Assembly (NCBI RefSeq): GCF_031880315.1
Contig: NZ_CP134771.1
Span: forward strand, 2,170,001 to 2,234,000
Direction: 5' to 3'
From: Pseudomonas baltica
Lineage (GTDB): Bacteria > Pseudomonadota > Gammaproteobacteria > Pseudomonadales > Pseudomonadaceae
DNA length: 64,000 nucleotides
A program made the position numbers and the translations under genes. The notes beneath the pieces were generated by a model that was given only the letters and a program-made list of their open reading frames with translations, was not told the origin of the DNA and searched no databases. Position 1 is the stretch's first letter; each line of letters starts with the position of its first letter. Positions 28,546-35,699 of the stretch are shown here, piece by piece.

Positions 28546-28640
28546 TGGGGTCGCCGTCCCCTTTCAGCAGGCCGCAAGCGTGCCTTCACGCGGGAACCCG
28601 GAGCGTCAGCGAAGGGCCAATGGTGGGGGCGGCGACCCCA
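28546..28640. repeat. Long-range inverted repeat
   Basis: TGGGGTCGCCGTCCCC (28546-28561) pairs with GGGGGCGGCGACCCCA (28625-28640) with one mismatch over 16 bp, enclosing 63 bases. The inner part also has short self-complementary bits. It lies between the convergent pykA and delta-60 genes, so it may be a remnant of a small mobile repeat or fold into an RNA structure. No gene is supported in it. Confidence 0.6.
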
Positions 28641-28723
28641 GCCTCCTCAAGTTCCCCAGACCCTGTATGCGCCGATAAAAAAGCCCTGCAACCATGGCCA
28701 TCTTCACGACGACCAGCCCAGGC

Positions 28724-29968
28724 TCAACCGTCCTTGCCAACCCGCTGAATCCACGCGACATAGCCTTGCTCGTAAGCATAGCCAGCAGTGACGATCTTAC
28801 CGCCAGGCTCAATGGCCAGATCCAGCCACTCCGACTCCTGCTCGGCCATACGATAGCCTGCGCCGTCAGCAAAGCGGCCATCCAGCTCGCCAGTCGGTAA
28901 CAGACGCAACAGCACCCCTCTGTCCTCGCGGCCATCGACGGTGGAGCACGTCCCGGCGACCAGTAGCGCACCGTCTTGCTCCAGCAAGCCTGGGAGCGCC
29001 TGCACGGCCATCGGCAGATCGAGCACCAATGGTGCACCGCCGTTGAAGTCACCGTCGGCTTGGCCATTGGCCAGACGACGCGTCATCAGCAGGTAATCAT
29101 CATCATTGCCGATCGCGACGATTCGCTGCTGGCCGTCGATCAGCAGCGAAGTGAAGCGCGAGACGACGCCCACCGTGCCCACGGCCACGTAACCGGTAGC
29201 ATTGAAGGTGCGATCCAGGCTGCCATCGCTGTTGAATCGACCGATGATAGCGGTGCTGGTACCACCGGCGTCCGGCTGGGTTCCACCGTAGACCAACAGC
29301 TTCTGGTCAGCCTGGACCCACACACCCTTGGGATTGAGTTCATCCTCGCCAAAGGTGACATGGGTGAAACCCTGCGCGTTGAAGCTTGAATCCAGGTCGC
29401 CTTCGGCGGTCAGGCGAATCAGGAATGCCCGGCCGTCGCGGTACTCGTCACTGACCTCGAGGAAGAAGAACACGATCTTGCCATCGGCCTGTACCACGGG
29501 ATCTCGGCAGATTTGCACCCCGGGAGCACGCTGTACGCCCGCCTGTCGACGTCGGCGGCTAGCGTGCGGCAGGTTGACGATCACCTTGCCGTTGTCACCG
29601 AAGCTGCTATCCACATTGCCTTCGCTGTCATAGCGGGCCAGCGCCAGGCAGTCGAGGGAGGTCATCAGATCGAAAAAGGCACCGACGACCAGCAACTTGT
29701 CGCCTTGCCGAGAGACCGTAGCCAGCGCCGGGAAGCCGAAGCTGTCCTGGGAAAAGGTGTCTTCCAGAAAGCCGGTGCCATTGGGACCGAATGAAGGGTC
29801 CAGGTTCAATTGATCATCGACGCGGGCTACGCAATATTCGTAGCCCTGATTGATCGCCAGAATTTTTTTAGTCGATTCGGGCAGTTGCAGAATGGAAACG
29901 ATGTCGCCGTCAATCGGCAGCATTCCATCAGCGCGGGTTTTCGAGCGCGGGGCGGTCACAGTGGTCAT
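28724..29968 (-). CDS. Delta-60 repeat protein
   Basis: A 414-residue protein made almost entirely of delta-60 (beta-propeller-like) repeats of about 60 residues. The repeat mark DxSF/DxxF after a charged stretch recurs at least six times: NLDPSFGPNGTG, NVDSSFGDNGKV, DLDSSFNAQGFT, SLDRTFNATGYV, QADGDFNGG and ELDGRFADGAGY. No signal peptide or membrane helix is seen. The ATG at 29968 has AGGA 6 bases upstream. The function is unknown; such proteins are often surface- or envelope-related. A basic patch (ASRRRRQAG) interrupts one repeat. Confidence 0.78.
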   Translation of the reverse strand: MTTVTAPRSKTRADGMLPIDGDIVSILQLPESTKKILAINQGYEYCVARVDDQLNLDPSFGPNGTGFLEDTFSQDSFGFPALATVSRQGDKLLVVGAFFDLMTSLDCLALARYDSEGNVDSSFGDNGKVIVNLPHASRRRRQAGVQRAPGVQICRDPVVQADGKIVFFFLEVSDEYRDGRAFLIRLTAEGDLDSSFNAQGFTHVTFGEDELNPKGVWVQADQKLLVYGGTQPDAGGTSTAIIGRFNSDGSLDRTFNATGYVAVGTVGVVSRFTSLLIDGQQRIVAIGNDDDYLLMTRRLANGQADGDFNGGAPLVLDLPMAVQALPGLLEQDGALLVAGTCSTVDGREDRGVLLRLLPTGELDGRFADGAGYRMAEQESEWLDLAIEPGGKIVTAGYAYEQGYVAWIQRVGKDG

Positions 29969-30089
29969 GTCGAATCCTTGAGTAGTTGGGCAAGAAATTG
30001 CCCGTCTATTCAAGCGGCTATGGAAGATCGACGTAACTAGCAGAACTGACAGGTAAACCACACCCGCCATTGTTGGCTGCAGCCCCCGC

Positions 30090-31025
30090 TCAGGCTCGGC
30101 CGGTAAAAACGTCGCTCAGCAACTGGTTACGGGGCAGTCCCGCCAGGAATAGCCTGCGTGAAAAGGCTTCGACGCTGGCCGGTGAACCGCACACCAGCGC
30201 CTGGGTCTGGCGCGACGGCAAGCGCAGCCGACTGAGCGCCGAAGGCAGATCTGCCGGAGCGTGAAACTCGACTTCCAGTTGTGGGTATTGCGCCGCGAGC
30301 GCACGCAGCGGTTCGGCCAGGTAGTACTCACCGTCCTCCTGCACCGCATGCACCAGGCGAATCAGCCCTTGGTGTTCCTGACGCAAAGCCTCGCGCAACA
30401 CGCCCCACAGCGGCGCCAGTCCGGTGCCGGCGGCCAGCAACCACAAGGGGCGCTGCTGCCAGTCGGGGTCATAATGCAGCGCCCCACCGCGTAATTCACC
30501 CAAGCGCAGGTGGTCGCCTACCTGAAAGCTGCGCGCACGATCAATGAAAGCCCCCGGCCGGCGGCAGTCGAGGTGGAATTCCAGAAAATCGTCTTGCTGG
30601 GGCAGGCTGGCGATCGAGTACGGTCGGGCCACCACGCCGCTGTAGAGCAATAGATGCTGACCGGCGTGATAGCGCAAGGGCCGTTCCGGGCGCACGCGAA
30701 GACGCAGCACCCCGGCGCTGAGCCAGTCGCAGGCGATGAGTTCGGCATCCAGGCCATCGCGGCGTGGGTCGAACAGCGCCACTTCAAGATCGTCCGTCAC
30801 TCGGCATTGGCAGGCCAGCCGCCAGCCCGCCTGGCGCTGGGCAGCCGTCAGCGCCCCAGGGGTGCTGTCCAGCGGCTCGCCGGCCACGCAGCGCACCATA
30901 CACGCGTGGCAACTGCCGGCGCGGCAACTGTACGGCACATTCAGGCCGGCATCGTTAAGGGCATCGAGCAGGTTGCTGCCGGGTGCGACCGGCCAACGCT
31001 GCGGGCCCACACTCAATTCAGGCAT
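30090..31025 (-). CDS. 2Fe-2S ferredoxin-domain / FAD-NAD(P)H reductase
   Basis: A 311-residue electron-transfer flavoprotein. An N-terminal plant-type ferredoxin domain (residues 1-80) has Cys34, Cys39 and Cys42 and a last ligand at Cys72 or Cys74. A ferredoxin-reductase-like domain follows, with the FAD motif ARPYSIAS and the NAD-binding LLAAGTGLAPLWGVL. It resembles oxygenase reductase subunits or CDP-glucose-type reductases, but no oxygenase gene is nearby. The ATG overlaps the stop of the diguanylate cyclase by 8 bp (ATGCCTGA), so the two may be cotranscribed. Confidence 0.82.
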   Translation of the reverse strand: MPELSVGPQRWPVAPGSNLLDALNDAGLNVPYSCRAGSCHACMVRCVAGEPLDSTPGALTAAQRQAGWRLACQCRVTDDLEVALFDPRRDGLDAELIACDWLSAGVLRLRVRPERPLRYHAGQHLLLYSGVVARPYSIASLPQQDDFLEFHLDCRRPGAFIDRARSFQVGDHLRLGELRGGALHYDPDWQQRPLWLLAAGTGLAPLWGVLREALRQEHQGLIRLVHAVQEDGEYYLAEPLRALAAQYPQLEVEFHAPADLPSALSRLRLPSRQTQALVCGSPASVEAFSRRLFLAGLPRNQLLSDVFTGRA

Positions 31026-32136
31026 CCGCGGTTTCCCAGGCGGCGGCGCACCGATTGCGCCCCCCTCGCTTGGCACGGTAAAGCGCCTGATCGGCCCTTT
31101 GCAAGGCATCATCAAGATCGTCGCCGGGAGCCAGCATCGTCATACCCGCCGAAAGGCTCAAGCCATCGATCTTGTCACCCAGCGGCATCGAGCCAGCAAA
31201 GGCCAGCCGCAACCGCTCGCAGCAGGCCACCAGGTGCGCGCTGTCGCAGTTGGGCAGCAACAGCACGAACTCCTCGCCACCGTAACGGGCGAGGATGTCG
31301 CCTTCGCGCAGACAGCCCGCGGCGACCTCGGCAAAGGCCTGCAGCACCTGATCGCCCGCCGCGTGGCCATGCATATCGTTGATGCGCTTGAAGTGATCGA
31401 GGTCGATCAGCGCCATGCCGTGGCGCGCGCCGTTGCTTAACAGCATCAACTCGCGGGACGCCAGACGCAGAAAATGACGCCGGTTGAACAGGCCGGTCAG
31501 TTCGTCGGTGGCCACCAGGTCCTCGAGCTGGCGCATCATGCCGCGCAAGGTGTCCTGGTGAGCCTGCAAGGCAAAGCGACGCTGGCGCATGCGATGGCGA
31601 GAGGCCTGCACATAGCTGGCATACAGACACAGCCACACCAGCACCACGAACAGCACGCACACCTGCAGCGACGCCAGCCCCGGATCGCCCAGGCTTCCCG
31701 CGTAGCCTTCCCACAGGTTGAGGCCGGAGAACGCCAGGAATACCAACACCGCGCAACGCATGAACACCCGCTGCTTGAGGTGGAACAGGCCGAACAGCAG
31801 GATCAGCACGTAGAACACCAGCAACGAACCCCGAGCTGCCTGCAACTGGGCCAGGAACCAGGTGTGCCAGCACACCGCCATGACCACTTGGATCTCGGTC
31901 AGGCTGGGGTCGCTGAAACGCTGGTTGTCACCGCGCAGGAACAACACCAGCAGCACCGATTGGCTGAGCAGCACTAGGCCGCTGCCCACAACGGCAGTGA
32001 AAATGGCGGCTTGGAAGTAATCGCCTAGAATCGCTACCCACATCAGCACCAGCACCATGCAATAGGTGCCTGCGGCAAGGATAAAGCGTTTCAGAAGTAG
32101 TTTTTGTGTGGCTTTTTCGGTCACTCGTTGACTCAC
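31018..32136 (-). CDS. Membrane-bound diguanylate cyclase (GGEEF)
   Basis: Makes c-di-GMP from two GTP. The 372-residue protein has an N-terminal membrane part of about six helices (residues 15-185) and a C-terminal GGDEF domain. The active-site loop RYGGEEFVLLLP is intact (GGEEF at 286-290), and an RxxD inhibitory site (REGD, 277-280) precedes it, so product inhibition is expected. The start is GTG at 32136; its ribosome site is weak, so an in-frame start slightly downstream is possible. It overlaps the downstream reductase gene by 8 bp. Confidence 0.9.
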   Translation of the reverse strand: MSQRVTEKATQKLLLKRFILAAGTYCMVLVLMWVAILGDYFQAAIFTAVVGSGLVLLSQSVLLVLFLRGDNQRFSDPSLTEIQVVMAVCWHTWFLAQLQAARGSLLVFYVLILLFGLFHLKQRVFMRCAVLVFLAFSGLNLWEGYAGSLGDPGLASLQVCVLFVVLVWLCLYASYVQASRHRMRQRRFALQAHQDTLRGMMRQLEDLVATDELTGLFNRRHFLRLASRELMLLSNGARHGMALIDLDHFKRINDMHGHAAGDQVLQAFAEVAAGCLREGDILARYGGEEFVLLLPNCDSAHLVACCERLRLAFAGSMPLGDKIDGLSLSAGMTMLAPGDDLDDALQRADQALYRAKRGGRNRCAAAWETADA

Positions 32137-32459
32137 CGTACGCTAAGGGACTCCATCCCTGATTGGCAGCCGATGGGCTTATGGCCAGATGCCACTTTAG
32201 TGCCGTGGCCCGAAAATAACTATCCAATTTTTAACCTTCTGTACAACTTCTGTGCTCCCTGCCTCCTGCCGTACACCCTCACGACAGGACCGATAAACGC
32301 CCGCAACAAGACCTTAGGCGCGTGTGCGACGAATGGATGCGCGGTATACTGCCGCGCCTTTTTGCGTTGACCACTAGGGGTCGGCGCACCTTGAAGGATG
32401 AGTCGGCCCTGGCTGAGTCACCTTAATGAATGTTCCCGCCTTAAAGAGGAGCGCGCGCC
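32137..32459. other. Divergent DGC / fumarase promoter region
   Basis: About 320 bp with no supported gene. GCGCGG (32339-32344), TATACTG, CCGCGC (32352-32357) and a T run form a short hairpin or, alternatively, present a strong TATACT -10 hexamer at 32345-32350 for the fumarase gene. Confidence 0.45.
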
Positions 32460-33983
32460 ATGACCGTGATCAAACAAGACGACCTGATACAGAGCGTCGC
32501 CGATGCCTTGCAGTTCATTTCCTTCTATCACCCCGTGGATTTCATCCAGGCCATGCACGAGGCTTACCTGCGCGAAGAATCGCCCGCAGCCCGTGATTCC
32601 ATCGCCCAGATTTTGATCAACTCGCGCATGTGCGCCACCGGCCATCGGCCGATCTGCCAGGACACCGGTATCGTTACCGTGTTCGTGCGCGTCGGCATGA
32701 GCGTCAGCTGGGACGGTGCCACCATGAGCCTCGATGACATGATCAACGAGGGCGTGCGTCGCGCCTACAACCTGCCGGAAAACGTCCTGCGCGCCTCGAT
32801 TCTGGCCGACCCGGCCGGTGCCCGCAAAAACACCAAGGACAACACCCCGGCGGTCATCCACTACTCCATCGTCCCGGGTAACACCGTGGAAGTGGACGTG
32901 GCGGCCAAAGGTGGCGGCTCCGAGAACAAGTCCAAGATGGCCATGCTCAACCCGTCCGACTCGATCGTCGACTGGGTGCTCAAGACCGTCCCGACCATGG
33001 GCGCGGGCTGGTGCCCGCCGGGCATGCTCGGCATCGGCATCGGCGGTACCGCCGAAAAAGCCGCGGTCATGGCCAAGGAAGTGTTGATGGAGTCCATCGA
33101 CATCCACGAGCTCAAGGCCCGCGGCCCGTCCAATCGTATCGAAGAGATCCGCCTGGAGCTGTTCGACAAGGTCAACCAACTGGGCATCGGCGCCCAGGGC
33201 CTCGGCGGCCTGACCACCGTGCTCGACGTCAAGATCATGGATTACCCCACCCACGCCGCGTCCCTGCCGGTGTGCATGATCCCCAACTGCGCCGCCACCC
33301 GTCACGCGCACTTCGTGCTCGATGGCAGCGGCCCGGCCGAGCTCGAAGCGCCGGACCTGGACGCCTACCCGGAAATCGTCTGGGAAGCCGGCCCATCGGC
33401 ACGCCGCGTCAACCTCGACACCCTGACCCCGGAAGACGTGCAAAGCTGGCAGCCAGGCGAGACCGTGCTGCTCAACGGCAAGATGCTCACCGGCCGCGAC
33501 GCCGCGCACAAGCGCATGGTCGAGATGCTCAACCGCGGCGAGAAGCTGCCGGTGGACCTCAAGGGCCGCTTCATCTACTACGTCGGCCCGGTCGACCCGG
33601 TACGCGAAGAAGTGGTCGGCCCAGCCGGCCCGACCACCGCCACGCGGATGGACAAGTTCACCCGTCAGATCCTCGATCAAACCGGCCTGCTGGGCATGAT
33701 CGGCAAATCCGAACGCGGCCCCACCGCGATCGAAGCGATCAAGGACTACAAGGCCGTGTACCTGATGGCCGTCGGTGGCGCCGCCTACCTGGTCGCTCAG
33801 GCGATCAAGAAATCGCGCGTGGTGGCCTTCGAAGAGCTGGGGATGGAAGCCATCTACGAGTTCGAGGTCAAGGACATGCCCGTCACGGTTGCCGTGGACA
33901 GCAAAGGTGAGTCGGTGCACATCACCGGTCCTGCGATCTGGCAGAAGAAGATCGCTGAAAGCCTGGCGGTCGAAATCAAGTAA
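32460..33983 (+). CDS. fumA: Class I fumarate hydratase (iron-sulfur)
   Basis: Oxygen-sensitive fumarase of the TCA cycle with a [4Fe-4S] cluster. The 507-residue protein has the conserved cysteines in CATGHRPICQDTG near residues 58-70 and CMIPNCAATRH near 270-280, plus the C-terminal beta domain. The ribosome site is strong (AAAGAGGAG). The gene is followed by 133 bp and the Fur-boxed sigma gene. As an iron enzyme it is a typical target of iron-sparing control, but no Fur box was seen directly upstream. Confidence 0.94.
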   Translation: MTVIKQDDLIQSVADALQFISFYHPVDFIQAMHEAYLREESPAARDSIAQILINSRMCATGHRPICQDTGIVTVFVRVGMSVSWDGATMSLDDMINEGVRRAYNLPENVLRASILADPAGARKNTKDNTPAVIHYSIVPGNTVEVDVAAKGGGSENKSKMAMLNPSDSIVDWVLKTVPTMGAGWCPPGMLGIGIGGTAEKAAVMAKEVLMESIDIHELKARGPSNRIEEIRLELFDKVNQLGIGAQGLGGLTTVLDVKIMDYPTHAASLPVCMIPNCAATRHAHFVLDGSGPAELEAPDLDAYPEIVWEAGPSARRVNLDTLTPEDVQSWQPGETVLLNGKMLTGRDAAHKRMVEMLNRGEKLPVDLKGRFIYYVGPVDPVREEVVGPAGPTTATRMDKFTRQILDQTGLLGMIGKSERGPTAIEAIKDYKAVYLMAVGGAAYLVAQAIKKSRVVAFEELGMEAIYEFEVKDMPVTVAVDSKGESVHITGPAIWQKKIAESLAVEIK

Positions 33984-34088
33984 CACAGCGTTGTATCGAC
34001 GCGACCGGGCCCTGGCGGGCGCGGTTGCGTTGCCCCCTCGCTACATCTGCACGGTATATTGCTATTCGCCGGCAAAAACGCCACTATT

Positions 34089-34107
34089 GATAATCATTTT
34101 CATTAGC
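34089..34107. promoter_or_regulatory. Fur box before the ECF sigma gene
   Basis: GATAATCATTTTCATTAGC matches 15 of 19 positions of the Fur consensus GATAATGATAATCATTATC and ends 9 bp before the ATG of the sigma gene, consistent with iron-repressed expression. Confidence 0.8.
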
Positions 34108-34116
34108 GGAACTGCC

Positions 34117-34641
34117 ATGACGGCGTCTTCCTCAAGCGCATCCGGGCTGGCTTCGCGCAATCTCGTTCTTCACCGCCTCTTCGGCGAGCACCACAGTTGG
34201 CTGCTCGAGCGCCTGCGTGCGCGGCTGGGCTGTCGTGACGATGCGGCGGACATGGCGGCAGAAACCTTCGCTCAGGTCGTGGCCCTGCCGGACCCGCATG
34301 CCATCCGCGAACCCCGCGCCTTGTTAAGCACCATCGGCAAGCGCCTGATTTTCGCCCGCTGGCGACGCAGCGACATCGAACGCGCCTACCTTGACGCCCT
34401 GGCCGCTGAACCCCAGGCAGTGGCCCCTTGCGCCGAGGAACACTGGGTGGTGATGGAAGCGCTGATGGAGATCGACCGCTTGCTCGACGGACTGTCGACC
34501 AAGGCCCGCGCCGCCTTCCTTTACAGCCAGCTCGATGGCCTGACCTATGCGCACATCGCCCAGGAGTTGGGTGTATCGGTGACCCGTGTGCATCAGTACG
34601 TTGTACAAGGGCTGACCGCCTGCTACCGGGCCACCGCTTGA
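34117..34641 (+). CDS. FecI-type ECF sigma factor (iron starvation)
   Basis: Directs transcription of the adjacent TonB-dependent receptor when the receptor signals through FecR. The 174-residue protein has sigma region 2 (residues about 20-90, with DDAADMAAETFAQVV and RALLSTIGKRLI) and region 4 (TKARAAFLYSQLDGLTYAHIAQELGVSVTRVHQYV). The start at 34117 lies just behind a Fur box. It overlaps fecR by 4 bp. It belongs to the FpvI/FiuI/FoxI group by size and context; the cognate siderophore is not known. Confidence 0.92.
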   Translation: MTASSSSASGLASRNLVLHRLFGEHHSWLLERLRARLGCRDDAADMAAETFAQVVALPDPHAIREPRALLSTIGKRLIFARWRRSDIERAYLDALAAEPQAVAPCAEEHWVVMEALMEIDRLLDGLSTKARAAFLYSQLDGLTYAHIAQELGVSVTRVHQYVVQGLTACYRATA

Positions 34642-35585
34642 ACGCGGTACCGCCGTCCATCGCCCAAGCCATCGAGTGGTACGCGCTGCAGGGCTCCGGC
34701 AGTTTCAATCAGGAGGCGCAACAGCGCTTTCAAGGCTGGCTCGAGTCGGACCCTAGCCATCGCGAAGCCTGGCACGCACTGAATCAACAATTGAATCGCA
34801 ACCTCGCGCCGCTGGCCCGCCAGCAAGGTGCGCGCCAGGCCCTCAGCCACTCCGGGCGCCAGCGTCGTGCCTTGCTGCGTGGCGCACTGGGACTGGGCAC
34901 TCTGGCGGTGGGCAGCCACCTGCTGACCCGTCCCGGCTGGCCACTGCACGAGCGCTGGGGCGCGGATCTGCGCACGGCGACTGCCGAACGTCGGCACTTC
35001 GTTCTGGCGGATGGTTCAGACCTGCTGCTCAACGCGCAAAGCGCCGTGGATCTGCATTACAGCGCCAAGCAACGACGCGTGCAGTTATTACGCGGTGACG
35101 TTCTCGCTCAAGTTCAGGCAGAAGCCTCACGCGCCTTCGTTGTGCAGTGCCCATGGGCTGAAGTATGGCTCGACGGCGGCCGTTGCCTGCTCAGCCTGCA
35201 ACCTCACAGCGCGCAAGTGTGGGCCCTGGAGGGCGAACTGGAATTGCGCGCTCAAGGCACCCGGCAACGCCTGAAGGCCGGCCAGGGGCGCGGCTTCGAC
35301 ACCTCGGGCAATGGCTGGCAACCACTGTCTGATGCCTATATCGATCAGCGTGCGTGGGTATCGGGGCTGCTCGAAGTGCACGACCAGCCTCTTTCTGCCG
35401 TGATCGATGCCTTGCGTCCTTATCATCCGGGCCTGTTGCAAGTCTCCTCGCGGGCCGCCGGACTGCGAATTTCCGGCGTGTTCACTTTGGACGACAGCCA
35501 GCAGGCGCTGGCCGCACTCAAGGATGTACTGCCGTTACGCATCGATCAGTACCTGGGCTGGTGGACACGGGTCGACCACGCATGA
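34638..35585 (+). CDS. FecR-type transmembrane sigma regulator
   Basis: Inner membrane anti-sigma/regulator linking the receptor signal to the ECF sigma. The 315-residue protein starts with a cytoplasmic part (AIEWYALQGSGSFNQEAQQRFQGWLESDPSHREAW, the conserved W-rich FecR N-terminus), one helix around residue 80 (LLRGALGLGTLAVGSHLL) and a periplasmic FecR domain (ADGSDLLLNAQSAVDLHYS; DVLAQVQAEASRAFVVQ). The start is TTG at 34638, sharing TTGA with the sigma stop. No ATG fits better. Confidence 0.9.
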   Translation: MNAVPPSIAQAIEWYALQGSGSFNQEAQQRFQGWLESDPSHREAWHALNQQLNRNLAPLARQQGARQALSHSGRQRRALLRGALGLGTLAVGSHLLTRPGWPLHERWGADLRTATAERRHFVLADGSDLLLNAQSAVDLHYSAKQRRVQLLRGDVLAQVQAEASRAFVVQCPWAEVWLDGGRCLLSLQPHSAQVWALEGELELRAQGTRQRLKAGQGRGFDTSGNGWQPLSDAYIDQRAWVSGLLEVHDQPLSAVIDALRPYHPGLLQVSSRAAGLRISGVFTLDDSQQALAALKDVLPLRIDQYLGWWTRVDHA

Positions 35586-35699
35586 ACCAAGGTCGAATAA
35601 ATATGTTCACCGCCCCCTGAAAAAATCCCGGCCGCGGTTCACAGAACAGTTAGAAGCGCACCGAGCGTGCAAACCCGACTGCCCTACAGAGCCTTGACC
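35586..35699 (+). promoter_or_regulatory. Probable ECF-dependent promoter region of the receptor gene
   Basis: A 114-bp gap between fecR and the receptor. It contains GAAAAAATCCC followed about 13 bases later by CGGTTCAC, a layout like iron-starvation ECF promoters (A-rich -35, CG-containing -10). The match is loose. Confidence 0.3.

Noticed and set aside
32339..32362. Hairpin GCGCGG..CCGCGC with T run as a terminator
   Set aside because: It could end nothing, as both neighbouring genes are transcribed away from it; a -10 hexamer for the fumarase gene is the likelier reading.
32418..33986. Long open frame antisense to the fumarase gene
   Set aside because: Covers exactly the fumarase gene and has no recognisable family; the sense protein is an intact conserved enzyme.
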